Below, one piece after another: positions 1 through 9,202 of a DNA stretch of 64,000 nt. Both the position numbers and the translations under genes were made by a program. Each line of letters begins with the position of its first letter. Position 1 is the first letter of the stretch. The DNA comes from Sinomonas gamaensis (GTDB taxonomy: Bacteria; Actinomycetota; Actinomycetes; Actinomycetales; Micrococcaceae): positions 1 to 64,000 of the forward strand of contig NZ_SSCL01000008.1 of assembly GCF_005876955.1 (NCBI RefSeq). The letters run 5' to 3'. The notes under the pieces are model-generated. The model was given only the letters and a program-made list of their open reading frames with translations, did no database searches and was not told the DNA's origin.

Positions 1-65
1 ATCCGCTTCCCGATCCCGGCCTGGATCATCAGCCGATCCTCAGGGGTCAGCTCCCTACGCTCCAT
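1..65 (-). CDS. 5' end of a probable IS30-family transposase (partial)
   Basis: Reading leftward from an ATG at 63-65, the frame stays open to the window edge and gives MERRELTPEDRLMIQAGIGK. The segment LTPEDRLMIQAGI resembles the opening of the N-terminal helix-turn-helix of actinobacterial IS30-family transposases, which typically begin with a Leu-Thr-x-Glu-Asp/Glu-Arg motif followed by a helix. A GAGGAG ribosome-binding site sits just upstream on the minus strand (about 71-76). Only about 21 residues are visible, so the DDE catalytic domain cannot be checked. It could also be another small HTH protein. Confidence 0.4.
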   Translation of the reverse strand, partial: MERRELTPEDRLMIQAGIGKR

Positions 66-155
66 GCGACTCCTCAGCTCATGCCCCGAAATCATCGCAG
101 GCGTTGCTTCGAAGTCCTGAGCCCAAGTGACAACCGGACAGGAACGCAGCGGGAA

Positions 156-1316
156 TCAGCTGAGCGTCGCGCGGTCCTCAGCGTGGAAGGGCCGGATCTC
201 GTCGAAGCGGCCGTCCCGGACCTTCGCCACCCAAGCCGGATCGCTCAGGAGCACGCGGCCGACGGCAATGAGGTCGAACTCCCCTCGGCCGAACTGCTCG
301 AGAAGGGGCTCGAAGCCGGTGGTCTCGGCCCGGCCTCCCTCTTGGAACGCAACCTGGAAGGCCTGGTTGAGGCCCACGGAGCCAACGGCGATCGAGGGCA
401 GACCAGTCACCTTCTTCGACCAGCCCGCGAGGCCCAGCTGCCCGTCGGGGCCCTCGACCTCCGGGAACGCGGGCTCCCAGTGGCGGCGCGTCGAGGCGTG
501 GAAGGCTGACACGCCGGCCTCGGCGAGCGCACCGAGGAGGGCCTCGAGCTCGGCAGGGGTCTTCGCGATGCGGGCCGTGTAGTCGCCGGACTTCCACTGG
601 GAGAAGCGGAAGATCACGGGGAGGTCGGGGCCCACGGCGTCCCGGACGGCCGCGGCGACCTCGGCGGGGAAGCGGGTACGCGCCTCGAGGGAACCGCCGT
701 ATCGGTCCTCTCGGCGGTTGGTCCCTTCCCACAGGAACTGGTCGAGGAGGTAGCCGTGCGCCCCGTGGAGCTCGACGGCGTCGAAGCCCGCTTCCTTGGC
801 GGCCACGGCGGCCTTCGCGAAGTCGTCCCGAATGCGCTCGAGCTCGGCTGCCGTCGCGGCCCGCCCACGTGCCTTGCCCGAGGTCGAGAGGCCGGAGGGG
901 CTGAGGGTGGGGAGCTGCGGGTTGAGGTCAGGGTGGTCCCCTCGCTCGGCCCCGAGGTGCCACAGCTGCGGGACGATCAGGCCACCCTGCGCGTGGACGG
1001 CGTCGACGAGCCGCTTCCACCCCGCGAGCTGCGCCTCTCCGAACAGGCGTGGGACGCGGGTGCTCGGCCCGGAGTCCTCGGACACGTAGACGCCCTCGGT
1101 GATGAGGAGTCCCACCCCTGCCGCGGCGCGGCGGGCGTAGTAGGAGATGACCTCGTCGGTGACCGTTCCCTCAGGGGAGAATTCGCGCGTCATCGGGGCC
1201 ATCGCGAAGCGGTTCGGGACGCGCAGCGAGCCCAGCTGGACGGGCGTGAAGAGATCGGCGAGGGCCTTCTTCTGGGCGTCTGGCGTGATGGGCTGTTCTG
1301 TGTGCTCAAGGGTCAT
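156..1316 (-). CDS. NADH:flavin oxidoreductase (old yellow enzyme, YqjM-like)
   Basis: This 386-aa TIM-barrel flavoprotein should bind FMN and reduce activated C=C bonds of enals, enones or nitro compounds using NAD(P)H in the cytosol. The N-terminal segment VPNRFAMAPMTRE and the substrate-anion pair in HGAHGYLLDQFLW (His184 and His187) match the thermophilic-like OYE subgroup, where a His/His pair replaces His/Asn. The glycine-rich FMN-phosphate region lies near IAVGRVLLSDPAW close to the C-terminus. The length is normal for the family. The ATG at 1316 starts a short polar leader before the barrel. The gene stands alone, with a probable IS end downstream and an intergenic repeat cluster upstream. 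The substrate cannot be told from sequence. Confidence 0.9.
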   Translation of the reverse strand: MTLEHTEQPITPDAQKKALADLFTPVQLGSLRVPNRFAMAPMTREFSPEGTVTDEVISYYARRAAAGVGLLITEGVYVSEDSGPSTRVPRLFGEAQLAGWKRLVDAVHAQGGLIVPQLWHLGAERGDHPDLNPQLPTLSPSGLSTSGKARGRAATAAELERIRDDFAKAAVAAKEAGFDAVELHGAHGYLLDQFLWEGTNRREDRYGGSLEARTRFPAEVAAAVRDAVGPDLPVIFRFSQWKSGDYTARIAKTPAELEALLGALAEAGVSAFHASTRRHWEPAFPEVEGPDGQLGLAGWSKKVTGLPSIAVGSVGLNQAFQVAFQEGGRAETTGFEPLLEQFGRGEFDLIAVGRVLLSDPAWVAKVRDGRFDEIRPFHAEDRATLS

Positions 1317-1642
1317 GATGGCGGCAACGGCGAGCGCACGCGGTGCATTTCCGCCTGATCCGTTCTCGGACTGTGACCTTCACCACGCGCTGCGCCTCTA
1401 GAATTGAAGGCAGGCTTTCCACAGCCGCGGCGCGGACCGACTCGGCGGGGTCCGCGCCGCCACCCGTTTCGGGTACAGATAACTCCCTCCAACGGGCTTT
1501 CGGGTACAGCTAATGCGTACCCGAAACGGCTGAGGGGCGAATTAGCCGTACCCGAGACGGCAAGGGGCGAAGCCCGGCGTTAACCAACCCTTCCCCTCGT
1601 CGTCACGCCGTCTCCGCCCACGCGTCAGGCGCGCGGCGGACG
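1317..1642. other. Intergenic region carrying a short inverted/direct repeat cluster
   Basis: No convincing gene is visible in this 326-bp gap between the divergently placed oxidoreductase and glycosyltransferase. Its right half holds the repeat cluster described at 1464-1571. Promoters for both flanking genes must lie here, but I could not place convincing -35/-10 pairs. Confidence 0.6.
1464..1571. repeat. Cluster of TTCGGGTAC-type extragenic repeats
   Basis: Two forward copies of TTTCGGGTACAGMTAA (about 1467-1482 and 1498-1513) are followed by two reverse-oriented copies. The reverse copies are direct repeats of each other over about 24 bp, CGTACCCGARACGG followed by a CWRRGGGGCGA-like tail (1516-1540 and 1548-1571). 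The second forward and first reverse copy can pair as a hairpin around the GCTAATGC centre. This looks like a small REP-like or operator cluster upstream of the glycosyltransferase. Its function is unknown. Confidence 0.6.
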
Positions 1643-2794
1643 GTGGAAACCGTGAGGATCGCGATAGTCGCCGAATCATTCCTGCCCCAGATGAACGGAG
1701 TGGTCCACTCGATCCTGCGGATCCTGGACCATCTGCAGGAACGCGGGGACGACGTCCTCGTGATCGCCCCCGCGGGGGACTCGGCAGTGGGCCCGGAATA
1801 TGTGTCAGGGGCCCTGGTGCACCGCCTGCCGTCGATGCCGATGGCCGGCTATTCGAACGTCCGCGTCGCGTTCGGCGCGGTCCCCAAGGTGCGGCGGATC
1901 CTCAAGCGGTTCGCGCCCGACGTCGTCCATCTCGCCTCGCCCTTCGAACTCGGGTGGCGCGCGGTCCGAGCGGCCCACGGCCTCGGCATCCCGACAGTCG
2001 CGGTGTATCAGACTGAGGTCCCCAGCTACGCCGCCCGCTACGGCGTGCCGTTCCTCGAGAACTGGGCGTGGGAGCGCGTCGAGAAGATCCACCTTCTCGC
2101 GAACCGCACGCTCGCGCCGTCGACCTTCGCCGTCAATCAGCTGCGGGGCCACGGGGTCTTCGACGTCGAGCTGTGGCGCCGCGGCGTGGACACCTCGCGG
2201 TTCACCCCCACGAAGCGCGACGACGGGTGGCGGGCTTCCGTGGCGGGGGGCGCCACCCCGCAGAGGAAGATCATCGGCTACGTGGGCCGGCTCGCTGCCG
2301 AGAAGCAGGTCGAGGACCTCCGTGTGCTCGCCGACCTGCCCAACACGCAGCTGGTGATCGTGGGCGACGGCCCGCTGCGCCCCACGCTCGAGGCCCAGCT
2401 TCCCTCCGCCCACTTCACCGGCTTCCGGGGCGGCGAGGACCTGGCGCGCATCATGGCCAGCTTCGATCTGTTCGTCCACCCGGGCGAATTCGAGACGTTC
2501 TGCCAGACCATCCAGGAAGCCATGGCCTCGGGCGTTCCGGTCGTCGCGACGGGGCGCGGCGGCCCGCTCGACCTCGTAGAGAACTCGAAGACCGGCTGGC
2601 TCTACACCCCGGGCAGCCTCAACGAGCTGCGCTCCTACGTGCAGGACCTCATCGGCGACGACGCGAAGAGAGCCGCGTTCGCCGAGGCCGCGCTGCAGAG
2701 CGTGCAGGGACGGACGTGGTCCTCGATCTGCGCGGAGCTCGTAGGCCATTACGACGACGTCATCGCCGCACGCGCTCCCCTTGCGGTGCGCTGA
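1643..2794 (+). CDS. GT4-family glycosyltransferase (MgtA-like mannosyltransferase)
   Basis: A 383-aa GT-B glycosyltransferase. The N-terminus RIAIVAESFLPQMNGVVHS is the donor/acceptor-loop signature seen in actinobacterial GDP-mannose-dependent alpha-mannosyltransferases (MgtA/PimB type). The C-terminal half has the nucleotide-sugar site with the E-x7-E motif in GEFETFCQTIQEAMASG. It probably acts at the inner membrane face on lipid or lipoglycan acceptors, which is inferred from family resemblance. The start is a GTG at 1643 without an obvious Shine-Dalgarno. A second in-frame GTG at 1652 is possible. UDP-glucose dehydrogenase follows 25 bp downstream in the same direction, so the two may form a cell-surface sugar unit. 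Confidence 0.85.
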   Translation: METVRIAIVAESFLPQMNGVVHSILRILDHLQERGDDVLVIAPAGDSAVGPEYVSGALVHRLPSMPMAGYSNVRVAFGAVPKVRRILKRFAPDVVHLASPFELGWRAVRAAHGLGIPTVAVYQTEVPSYAARYGVPFLENWAWERVEKIHLLANRTLAPSTFAVNQLRGHGVFDVELWRRGVDTSRFTPTKRDDGWRASVAGGATPQRKIIGYVGRLAAEKQVEDLRVLADLPNTQLVIVGDGPLRPTLEAQLPSAHFTGFRGGEDLARIMASFDLFVHPGEFETFCQTIQEAMASGVPVVATGRGGPLDLVENSKTGWLYTPGSLNELRSYVQDLIGDDAKRAAFAEAALQSVQGRTWSSICAELVGHYDDVIAARAPLAVR

Positions 2795-2819
2795 ACCGAC
2801 CCTCCCGGAAAGGAACTCC

Positions 2820-4154
2820 ATGAAGATCTCGGTCATCGGCTGCGGCTATCTTGGTGCCGTCCACGCCGCGACGCTCGCGTCGATGGGCCACGAAGTGGTG
2901 GGCGTCGACACCGATGCGGACAAGGTGGCGCATCTCGCCCGCGGCTTCGCGCCGTTCTTCGAGCCTGGGCTGGAGGAGCTCCTCGCCGAGGGGCGCGTCA
3001 CCGGCCGGCTCAGGTTCACGACCGACATGGACCTCGTCGCCGCCTGCGAGGTGCACTTCCTGTGCGTCGGCACCCCGCAGTCGAAGACGAGCGAGATCGC
3101 CGACCTGACGTACCTTGAGGCCGCCACGCGCTCGCTCGCGGTCCGTGCGAAGGCGGGCTCCGTCGTCGTTGGCAAGTCCACCGTGCCCGTGGGCACGGTC
3201 CAGCGGGTGCGGGGCTGGCTCGCCGGCTCGGGCGCCGAGCTCGGGTGGAACCCCGAGTTCCTGCGGCAGGGCACGGCGGTCAAGGACTCCCTGGTGCCGG
3301 ATCGCCTCGTGTATGGGTTGGACGACGGCGATGCTGCCGCCGCCATCGTGCTCCGCGTGCTCGACGAGGTCTACGCGCCGCTGCTGCATGCCGGGGTGCC
3401 GAGGATCGTGTGCAACTTCGCGACGGCGGAACTGATCAAGTCGGCCGCGAACGCCTACCTCGCCACGAAGCTCTCCTACATCAATGCCATGGCCCAGCTG
3501 TGCGATGCCGCCGGCGCGGATGTCACGCAGCTCTCGACCGCGATGGGCCTGGACCCCAGGATCGGGCAGCGCTACCTCGCCGCCGGCCTCGGCTTCGGCG
3601 GCGGGTGCCTGCCCAAGGACATCCGCTCGTTCCGGGCGCAGGCCCGGGAGCTGTCGGTCGATTCAGTGGACGCGTGGATGGGCCTCGTGGACCGGATCAA
3701 CGTGGATCAGCGCGCGCGGGTCGTCGCGATCGCCGCGGAGCTGTGCGGCGGATCCCTGGCCGGCCGGCGCGTGACGGTGCTCGGCGCGGCCTTCAAGCCC
3801 GAGACCGACGACATCCGCGACTCCCCTGCGCTCGACGTCGCGCTCCGCCTCGCCCAAGCGGGCGCCCACGTGGTGGTCACCGACCCCAAGGCGATCAACA
3901 ACGCGTGGATGCGCTATCCGCAGCTGCAGTTCGATCCCTCGGTGAGCTCGGCCTGCAGCGGCGCGGAGCTCGTGCTGCTCCTGACCGAATGGGCCGAGTA
4001 CCGGGCGCTGAACCCGGAGGAGTTGGGCGGGATCGTGGCACGGCCAGTCATGGTCGATGCACGGAACGTCCTCGAAGCCGAGGCGTGGCGCGCTTCAGGC
4101 TGGACCGTGCGCGGGCTCGGGACGGCGTCGGGCGCGGCGATCCCTGTCCCCTAG
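2820..4154 (+). CDS. ugd: UDP-glucose 6-dehydrogenase
   Basis: A 444-aa enzyme that oxidises UDP-glucose to UDP-glucuronate with two NAD+ in the cytosol, supplying uronic acid for surface polymers. It shows the N-terminal Rossmann fold (VIGCGYLG, residues 5-12), the central segment STVPVGT, and the catalytic thiol in GFGGGCLPKDIRSF (Cys263). The C-terminal UDP-binding domain contains AFKPETDDIRDSPAL. The ATG at 2820 is chosen over an upstream in-frame start at 2781 because it lies just after a GGAAAGGA Shine-Dalgarno (2807-2814) and begins exactly at the first beta strand. It follows the glycosyltransferase closely and is probably co-transcribed with it. Confidence 0.95.
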   Translation: MKISVIGCGYLGAVHAATLASMGHEVVGVDTDADKVAHLARGFAPFFEPGLEELLAEGRVTGRLRFTTDMDLVAACEVHFLCVGTPQSKTSEIADLTYLEAATRSLAVRAKAGSVVVGKSTVPVGTVQRVRGWLAGSGAELGWNPEFLRQGTAVKDSLVPDRLVYGLDDGDAAAAIVLRVLDEVYAPLLHAGVPRIVCNFATAELIKSAANAYLATKLSYINAMAQLCDAAGADVTQLSTAMGLDPRIGQRYLAAGLGFGGGCLPKDIRSFRAQARELSVDSVDAWMGLVDRINVDQRARVVAIAAELCGGSLAGRRVTVLGAAFKPETDDIRDSPALDVALRLAQAGAHVVVTDPKAINNAWMRYPQLQFDPSVSSACSGAELVLLLTEWAEYRALNPEELGGIVARPVMVDARNVLEAEAWRASGWTVRGLGTASGAAIPVP

Positions 4155-4202
4155 CGCTGGGCCTGCCGCGTCGCTGTCGGAGGGGCGTGGGAGGATGGCC
4201 TC

Positions 4203-7200
4203 GTGCCCCTCTCCCCCAGCAACGAGCCTTCGGCCAACGGTTCCGGGCCGCGCCCCGCGGACCTGCCGATGGTCGATGTGCAGGGGCTCGTGAAGGCCGT
4301 GGGCCCGACGACGCTCGCCCGCGCCACGGCCTACGCCCGCGGGGGCCACGTCCTGAACTTCGACTGGAACCCACTGGCCAGCGAACTGACCGCCGAGGTC
4401 GAGGGCGGCGAACCCGAGCCCTACGAGTGCCTCGTCCGCATTCGACAGGCCCCTGGACGCGACCTGTACGAGGGCGGGTGGTGCACGTGCCCGGTGGGGA
4501 GCGACTGCAAGCACATGCTCGCGGCGGTCCTCGCGGCCAACGAGCAGACCATCCGGGCGCGGATGGGCATCGCTAGCCCTGCGGCACAGAAGGCCCAGCA
4601 GCCCGCGTGGCGCATGGCTCTTGCAGAGATCCTCGCCCCCGCGGGCTCCACGCCCGGTTCCACGCGGCGCACCCGCCTGGCCCTCCAGTTCGAGCTGCGG
4701 GACCTCGATGCGCACAAGCGGAAGAAGTACGGGCTCGTGTACGCCCGGCAGCATCAGGAGGGCATCAAGCTGGGCGTCCGTCCGGTGAGCGAGGATCCCA
4801 GCACGGGGCGTTGGAATCGCGGTAGCCTCTCCTGGTCCACCTTCGGCCGGCGCGACTACGCGGGCAGCTTCGATCCCGCACAATTTCGCGTCCTGCAGCA
4901 GGTCCAGCCCCTCCAGCTTGCCGATGGCGGCAACTACTGGCGCCCGAACGACCCCTGGATCTACGTCGACGACTTCAACAGCTCCCTCTGGTGGACCGTT
5001 CTGCAGGAGGCGAGGACCGCTGGCATCGAGCTCGTGGGGTCCAAGAGCAGCGTGCAGATCCACCTCGCGGACGGAGTAGAGGTGGGTCTGGACGTGCGCG
5101 CGGCGGACGACGGCGGCCTGACCGTCGCGCCGTCCCTCGCCTTCGACGGTGAGGAGGTGCCGGCATCGTCTGCGGGACCTATTGGCGACCACGGAGCGTA
5201 CGCCGCGCTTCGCCACGGCAAGGACGAGCTGATCGTTCTCGCGCCGTCCTCCCGCACCCTGACCGACCGGGAGCGCGCCCTTCTGCGTCGCCACGAGCCC
5301 ATCCACGTCCCCGACTCCGATCGGGACCTTTTCTTCGGTGAGCTCTATCCTGACCTCGCACGCAGCCTTGACGTGCTCAGCAGCGACGGGAGCGTGCAGC
5401 TTCCTCCCATCGAGCCGCCGGTTCTGGTGCTCACCGCCACCTTCGCGCCCCAGGATCGGCTTCGGCTCGCCTGGCACTGGGAATACAGAACGGGCGACGA
5501 CGTGCGGCAGCTTCCGCTCTACGCGGGCCGGGGCGAGCACGAGGTGCGGGACGAGGCGGCGGAGGCAGCCGTCGTCGGCCGCGCGGTCTCGGCGCTCGAG
5601 GACAGCGCGGTCGCGGGCCGCTCGCTCGGGGACGCCACGCTCGCCGACCTCGACACGGCGGACTTCGTCGAGCGGACGCTCCCGGAACTGGCGAAAGTCG
5701 AGGGGCTCGAGGTGGTGCTGGTCGGCGAGAAGCCGGACTACCGGCGGCTCGACGGGGCCCCGGAGCTCGTGCTCAGCGCGGTGGAAAGCGAGAAGCGCGA
5801 TTGGTTCGATCTCGGCCTCATGGTGACGGTCGAGGGCCGGAAGGTCGCGTTCCAGGACATCTTTGTGGCGCTCGCGCGGGGGCGGACCAAGATCATGCTG
5901 CCGGACAAGTCGTGGTTCCGGATCGACACCCCGGAGATCCTGCGGCTCAAGGAACTCATCGACGAGTCGCACGAACTGCGCGAATGGCAGGCGCCGGGTG
6001 GGGCGCCCAAGCCCCCGCAGCTGAGTCTGTTTCAGGCGGGACTGTGGGACGAGATCGCGGAGCTCGCGGGCGAGACGGTCGAGCCTCCCCGGTGGCGGCA
6101 GACCGTGCAGGCGCTCCTCGACCCGAAGGCTCTCGACCCCGTCGCTGCGCCCCGCGGCCTCGAGGCCGAGCTTCGCCCGTACCAGCTTGAGGGCTTCCAG
6201 TGGCTCGCGTTCCTCTGGCGCCACGGGCTCGGCGGCGTTCTCGCCGACGACATGGGGCTCGGCAAGACCCTGCAGACCCTCGCCTTGTTCCTGCACGCGC
6301 GCCGCGCCAGCGAAGATTCGGCTGCTGGGACTGCCGCGCCCTTCCTCGTCGTTGCGCCGACGTCAGTGGTGCCGAACTGGGCCTCCGAGGCGGCCCGCTT
6401 TGCGCCGTCGCTGCAGACGGTCGCGGTCTCGGACACGCAGGCTGCCGCAGGCGTTCCGCTCGCCGACAGCGTCAAGGGCGCGGACGTCGTCGTCACCAGC
6501 TATGCGCTCTTCCGCCTCGACGCCGAGGCGTATTCCGGGCTTCCGTGGGCTGGGCTCGTCATGGACGAGGCGCAGTTCCTCAAGAACCGCGCAACCAAGG
6601 CGCATCAGCACGCGCGCGACCTCGACGCGCCCTTCAAACTCGCGCTCACGGGAACGCCGCTCGAGAACAACCTGATGGAGCTCTGGTCGCTGTTCGCGAT
6701 CGTCGCCCCGGGGCTGTTCCCCACCGCCCACGTGTTCTCCCAGGACTTCGCGCGGCCCATCGAGAAGAACGGCGACGAGCGCAAGCTCGCCCGGCTGCGA
6801 CGGCGCATCCGGCCCCTCATGCTCCGCCGGACCAAGGAAGCGGTGGCGTCCGAGCTCCCCGAGAAGGTCGAGCAGCGCCTCGAGGTCGAGCTGTCTCCCC
6901 GGCACCGGCGCCTCTACGACCAGTACCTCCAGCGCGAGCGGGAGAAGGTCCTCGGCCTGGTCGAGGACCTTGACCGGAACCGGTTCATCGTCTTCCGCTC
7001 GCTCACGCTCCTGCGCCTCATGGCGCTCGACCCGGCGCTCGTCGACCCCGCGCTCGATCGCGTGCCGCCCGCGAAGCTCGACGTGCTGCTCGAGCAGCTC
7101 GCGGACGTCATTGCGGAAGGGCACCGTGCCCTCGTGTTCAGCCAGTTCACGTCCTTCCTCAAAAAGGCGGCCGCTCGCATGGACGCCGAGGGCATCGCGT

Positions 7201-7571
7201 ATGTGTACTTGGACGGGTCCACGAAGCGCCGCGGACAGGTGGTCCAGGCCTTCAAGGAAGGCGACGCACCGGTCTTCCTCATCTCGCTCAAAGCCGGCGG
7301 GTTCGGCCTCAACCTCACCGAGGCCGACTACTGCTTCCTTCTCGATCCCTGGTGGAACCCCGCGGCCGAGGCTCAGGCCGTGGACCGCGCGCACCGCATC
7401 GGCCAGCAGCGGGCGGTGATGACGTACCGCCTGGTGGCACGGGGGACGATCGAGGAGAAGGTCATGGAACTCAAGGAGAAGAAGGCCGCCCTGTTCTCCT
7501 CGGTGATGGACGACGATGCCATGTTCTCGTCAGCGCTTACCGCCGACGATGTGAGAAGTCTCATAGAGTAG
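4203..7571 (+). CDS. SWIM zinc finger / SNF2-family DEAD-like helicase
   Basis: A 1122-aa ATPase. A SWIM zinc finger near the N-terminus has Cys94, Cys96, Cys102 and His104 (CTCPVGSDCKHM). A long middle domain follows, then a complete SNF2 motor: motif I DDMGLGKTLQTLA (about 682-694), motif II DEAQ (about 788), LTGTPLENN, LRRTKEAV, and the helicase-C motifs VFSQFTSF, LISLKAGGFGLNLT and DRAHRIGQ. The family translocates on duplex DNA and remodels protein-DNA complexes. The specific cellular role is unknown. It starts at GTG 4203, 48 bp after the dehydrogenase stop. The reading frame is intact to TAG at 7571. Confidence 0.93.
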   Translation: MPLSPSNEPSANGSGPRPADLPMVDVQGLVKAVGPTTLARATAYARGGHVLNFDWNPLASELTAEVEGGEPEPYECLVRIRQAPGRDLYEGGWCTCPVGSDCKHMLAAVLAANEQTIRARMGIASPAAQKAQQPAWRMALAEILAPAGSTPGSTRRTRLALQFELRDLDAHKRKKYGLVYARQHQEGIKLGVRPVSEDPSTGRWNRGSLSWSTFGRRDYAGSFDPAQFRVLQQVQPLQLADGGNYWRPNDPWIYVDDFNSSLWWTVLQEARTAGIELVGSKSSVQIHLADGVEVGLDVRAADDGGLTVAPSLAFDGEEVPASSAGPIGDHGAYAALRHGKDELIVLAPSSRTLTDRERALLRRHEPIHVPDSDRDLFFGELYPDLARSLDVLSSDGSVQLPPIEPPVLVLTATFAPQDRLRLAWHWEYRTGDDVRQLPLYAGRGEHEVRDEAAEAAVVGRAVSALEDSAVAGRSLGDATLADLDTADFVERTLPELAKVEGLEVVLVGEKPDYRRLDGAPELVLSAVESEKRDWFDLGLMVTVEGRKVAFQDIFVALARGRTKIMLPDKSWFRIDTPEILRLKELIDESHELREWQAPGGAPKPPQLSLFQAGLWDEIAELAGETVEPPRWRQTVQALLDPKALDPVAAPRGLEAELRPYQLEGFQWLAFLWRHGLGGVLADDMGLGKTLQTLALFLHARRASEDSAAGTAAPFLVVAPTSVVPNWASEAARFAPSLQTVAVSDTQAAAGVPLADSVKGADVVVTSYALFRLDAEAYSGLPWAGLVMDEAQFLKNRATKAHQHARDLDAPFKLALTGTPLENNLMELWSLFAIVAPGLFPTAHVFSQDFARPIEKNGDERKLARLRRRIRPLMLRRTKEAVASELPEKVEQRLEVELSPRHRRLYDQYLQREREKVLGLVEDLDRNRFIVFRSLTLLRLMALDPALVDPALDRVPPAKLDVLLEQLADVIAEGHRALVFSQFTSFLKKAAARMDAEGIAYVYLDGSTKRRGQVVQAFKEGDAPVFLISLKAGGFGLNLTEADYCFLLDPWWNPAAEAQAVDRAHRIGQQRAVMTYRLVARGTIEEKVMELKEKKAALFSSVMDDDAMFSSALTADDVRSLIE

Positions 7572-7584
7572 GTTTGGTCACGAT

Positions 7585-7615
7585 TTGGCAACAGCGGATT
7601 TCTACCCTAGGGTAG
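7585..7615 (+). promoter_or_regulatory. Candidate promoter with a perfect 14-bp palindrome upstream of the rpf-like gene
   Basis: TTGGCA at 7585-7590 is separated by 18 bp from TAGGGT at 7609-7614, a plausible vegetative promoter. The -10 lies inside the perfect palindrome CTACCCTAGGGTAG (7602-7615), which could be an operator. About 215 bp of leader would precede the Rpf start codon. Confidence 0.4.
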
Positions 7616-7823
7616 GTCAAGGTTCGATAACGGACTGACTCCTCGAGAGGGTACAACGCCGACGCCAGCGCGCGCCGTCGGCTGCATATGCCGGGTGCTG
7701 CCATCCACCGTTCGCCGCCGTCTGCGCAGTCACCAACGTCCTGACCTCAATCAGTCAGGGGCCGGCGGCGCACGAAGACTTCCTTGGACGGGAATGAGTG
7801 CCGGTGGAGTCCCGAGCATCTGA

Positions 7824-8489
<666 letters not shown>

Positions 8490-8506
8490 GGTTTCCCATC
8501 CCCCAC

Positions 8507-8542
8507 GCGGTGCCCCCGGTCGTCCTTGACCGGGGGCACCGC
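8507..8542 (+). terminator. Strong hairpin terminator of the rpf-like gene
   Basis: A perfect 15-bp stem (8507-8521 with 8528-8542, core GGTGCCCCCGGTC) with a GTCCTT loop begins 18 bp after the stop codon. No clear T-tract follows, as is common in high-G+C actinobacteria. Confidence 0.85.
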
Positions 8543-8564
8543 TGTCTGCCCCGCCGCCTTCCCC

Positions 8565-8965
8565 GCCGAGGTCGGGCCTGGTAGCGCCGACGTCGGGCCT
8601 GGCAACGCCGAAGTCAGGCCTGCTGACGCCGAGGTCGGGCCCTCTCACGCCAAGGTCGGGCCCGGCCGACGCCGAGATCGGCCCTAGTGACGCAGTGGCG
8701 CCCCGCCGACGTCGGACTTCTCACCGGAGCAAGGGCCGACGGCGGCCCTCGCCGAAATGATTACCGTGCCTCAGACTGGCCCGACCTCGGCGCCACACCA
8801 CCCGACCTCGGCGGCAGGGCACCTGCACCCGACCTCGGCGCCACACCACCCGACCTCCGCGCCACACCACCCGACCTCGGCGCCACCAGGCCCTACTTCG
8901 GCGCCACACCACCCGACCTCGGCGCCACACCACCCGATTTCGGCGGCAGGGCACCCGACCTCGGC
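8565..8965. repeat. 16-copy 21-bp-spaced repeat array in two opposing orientations
   Basis: A 14-bp core close to GCCGAGGTCGGGCC recurs at 8565, 8586, 8607, 8628, 8649, 8671 and 8705. After a gap of about 60 bp the reverse complement (core near CACCCGACCTCGGC) recurs at 8778, 8799, 8826, 8847, 8868, 8889, 8910, 8931 and 8952. Most neighbouring copies are exactly 21 bp apart, and the exceptions are 22, 34 and 27 bp. The two arms could fold into one large imperfect hairpin. Because 21 is a multiple of 3, both strands stay open (TSAPHHP-like and AEVGWCG-like peptides). I regard these as by-products, since they have no start context. The array fills most of the 713-bp gap 8490-9202. Confidence 0.85.
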
Positions 8966-9026
8966 CAACGACGCCGGTATCCCAAAGGCGCTGTTTCAGC
9001 TTCCCAAACTTTCTTCACCGGAACTC

Positions 9027-9065
9027 TTGTCAGATTTGGTATCCCAGAGCTATCTTGTATACCAA
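9027..9065 (+). promoter_or_regulatory. Candidate promoter and TTGGTAT/ATACCAA operator before the NCS1 transporter
   Basis: TTGTCA at 9027-9032 and TATCTT at 9051-9056 are 18 bp apart. An inverted repeat with arms TTGGTAT (9036-9042) and ATACCAA (9059-9065) overlaps this promoter. The word GGTATCCCA occurs both here and at 8976-8984. Arms of this kind are typical of GntR/FadR-type operators. No such regulator is encoded nearby. Confidence 0.4.
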
Positions 9066-9202
9066 GCGATGAGAGGCCGGTCACACCCAACCGAGACCCT
9101 CCGCACATCGGCGCCAAAGCCGAAAGCTGAGCCTCACAGCCCCAACAGGCCAGCGGATCCCACGAGCGGCCACGCCGCCACCACTGATCCGAAAAGAGAA
9201 CC

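Noticed and set aside
1805-2836. 343-aa minus-strand ORF opposite the glycosyltransferase
   Set aside because: Shadow of the real gene in a G+C-rich codon pattern, no domain or start context.
4095-6296. 733-aa minus-strand ORF opposite the SNF2 helicase
   Set aside because: Arg/Leu/Val-rich antisense frame of a clearly conserved helicase.
8565-8965. CRISPR-like array
   Set aside because: Repeat core is only 14 bp, gaps are about 7 bp and non-unique, orientation reverses, no cas genes.
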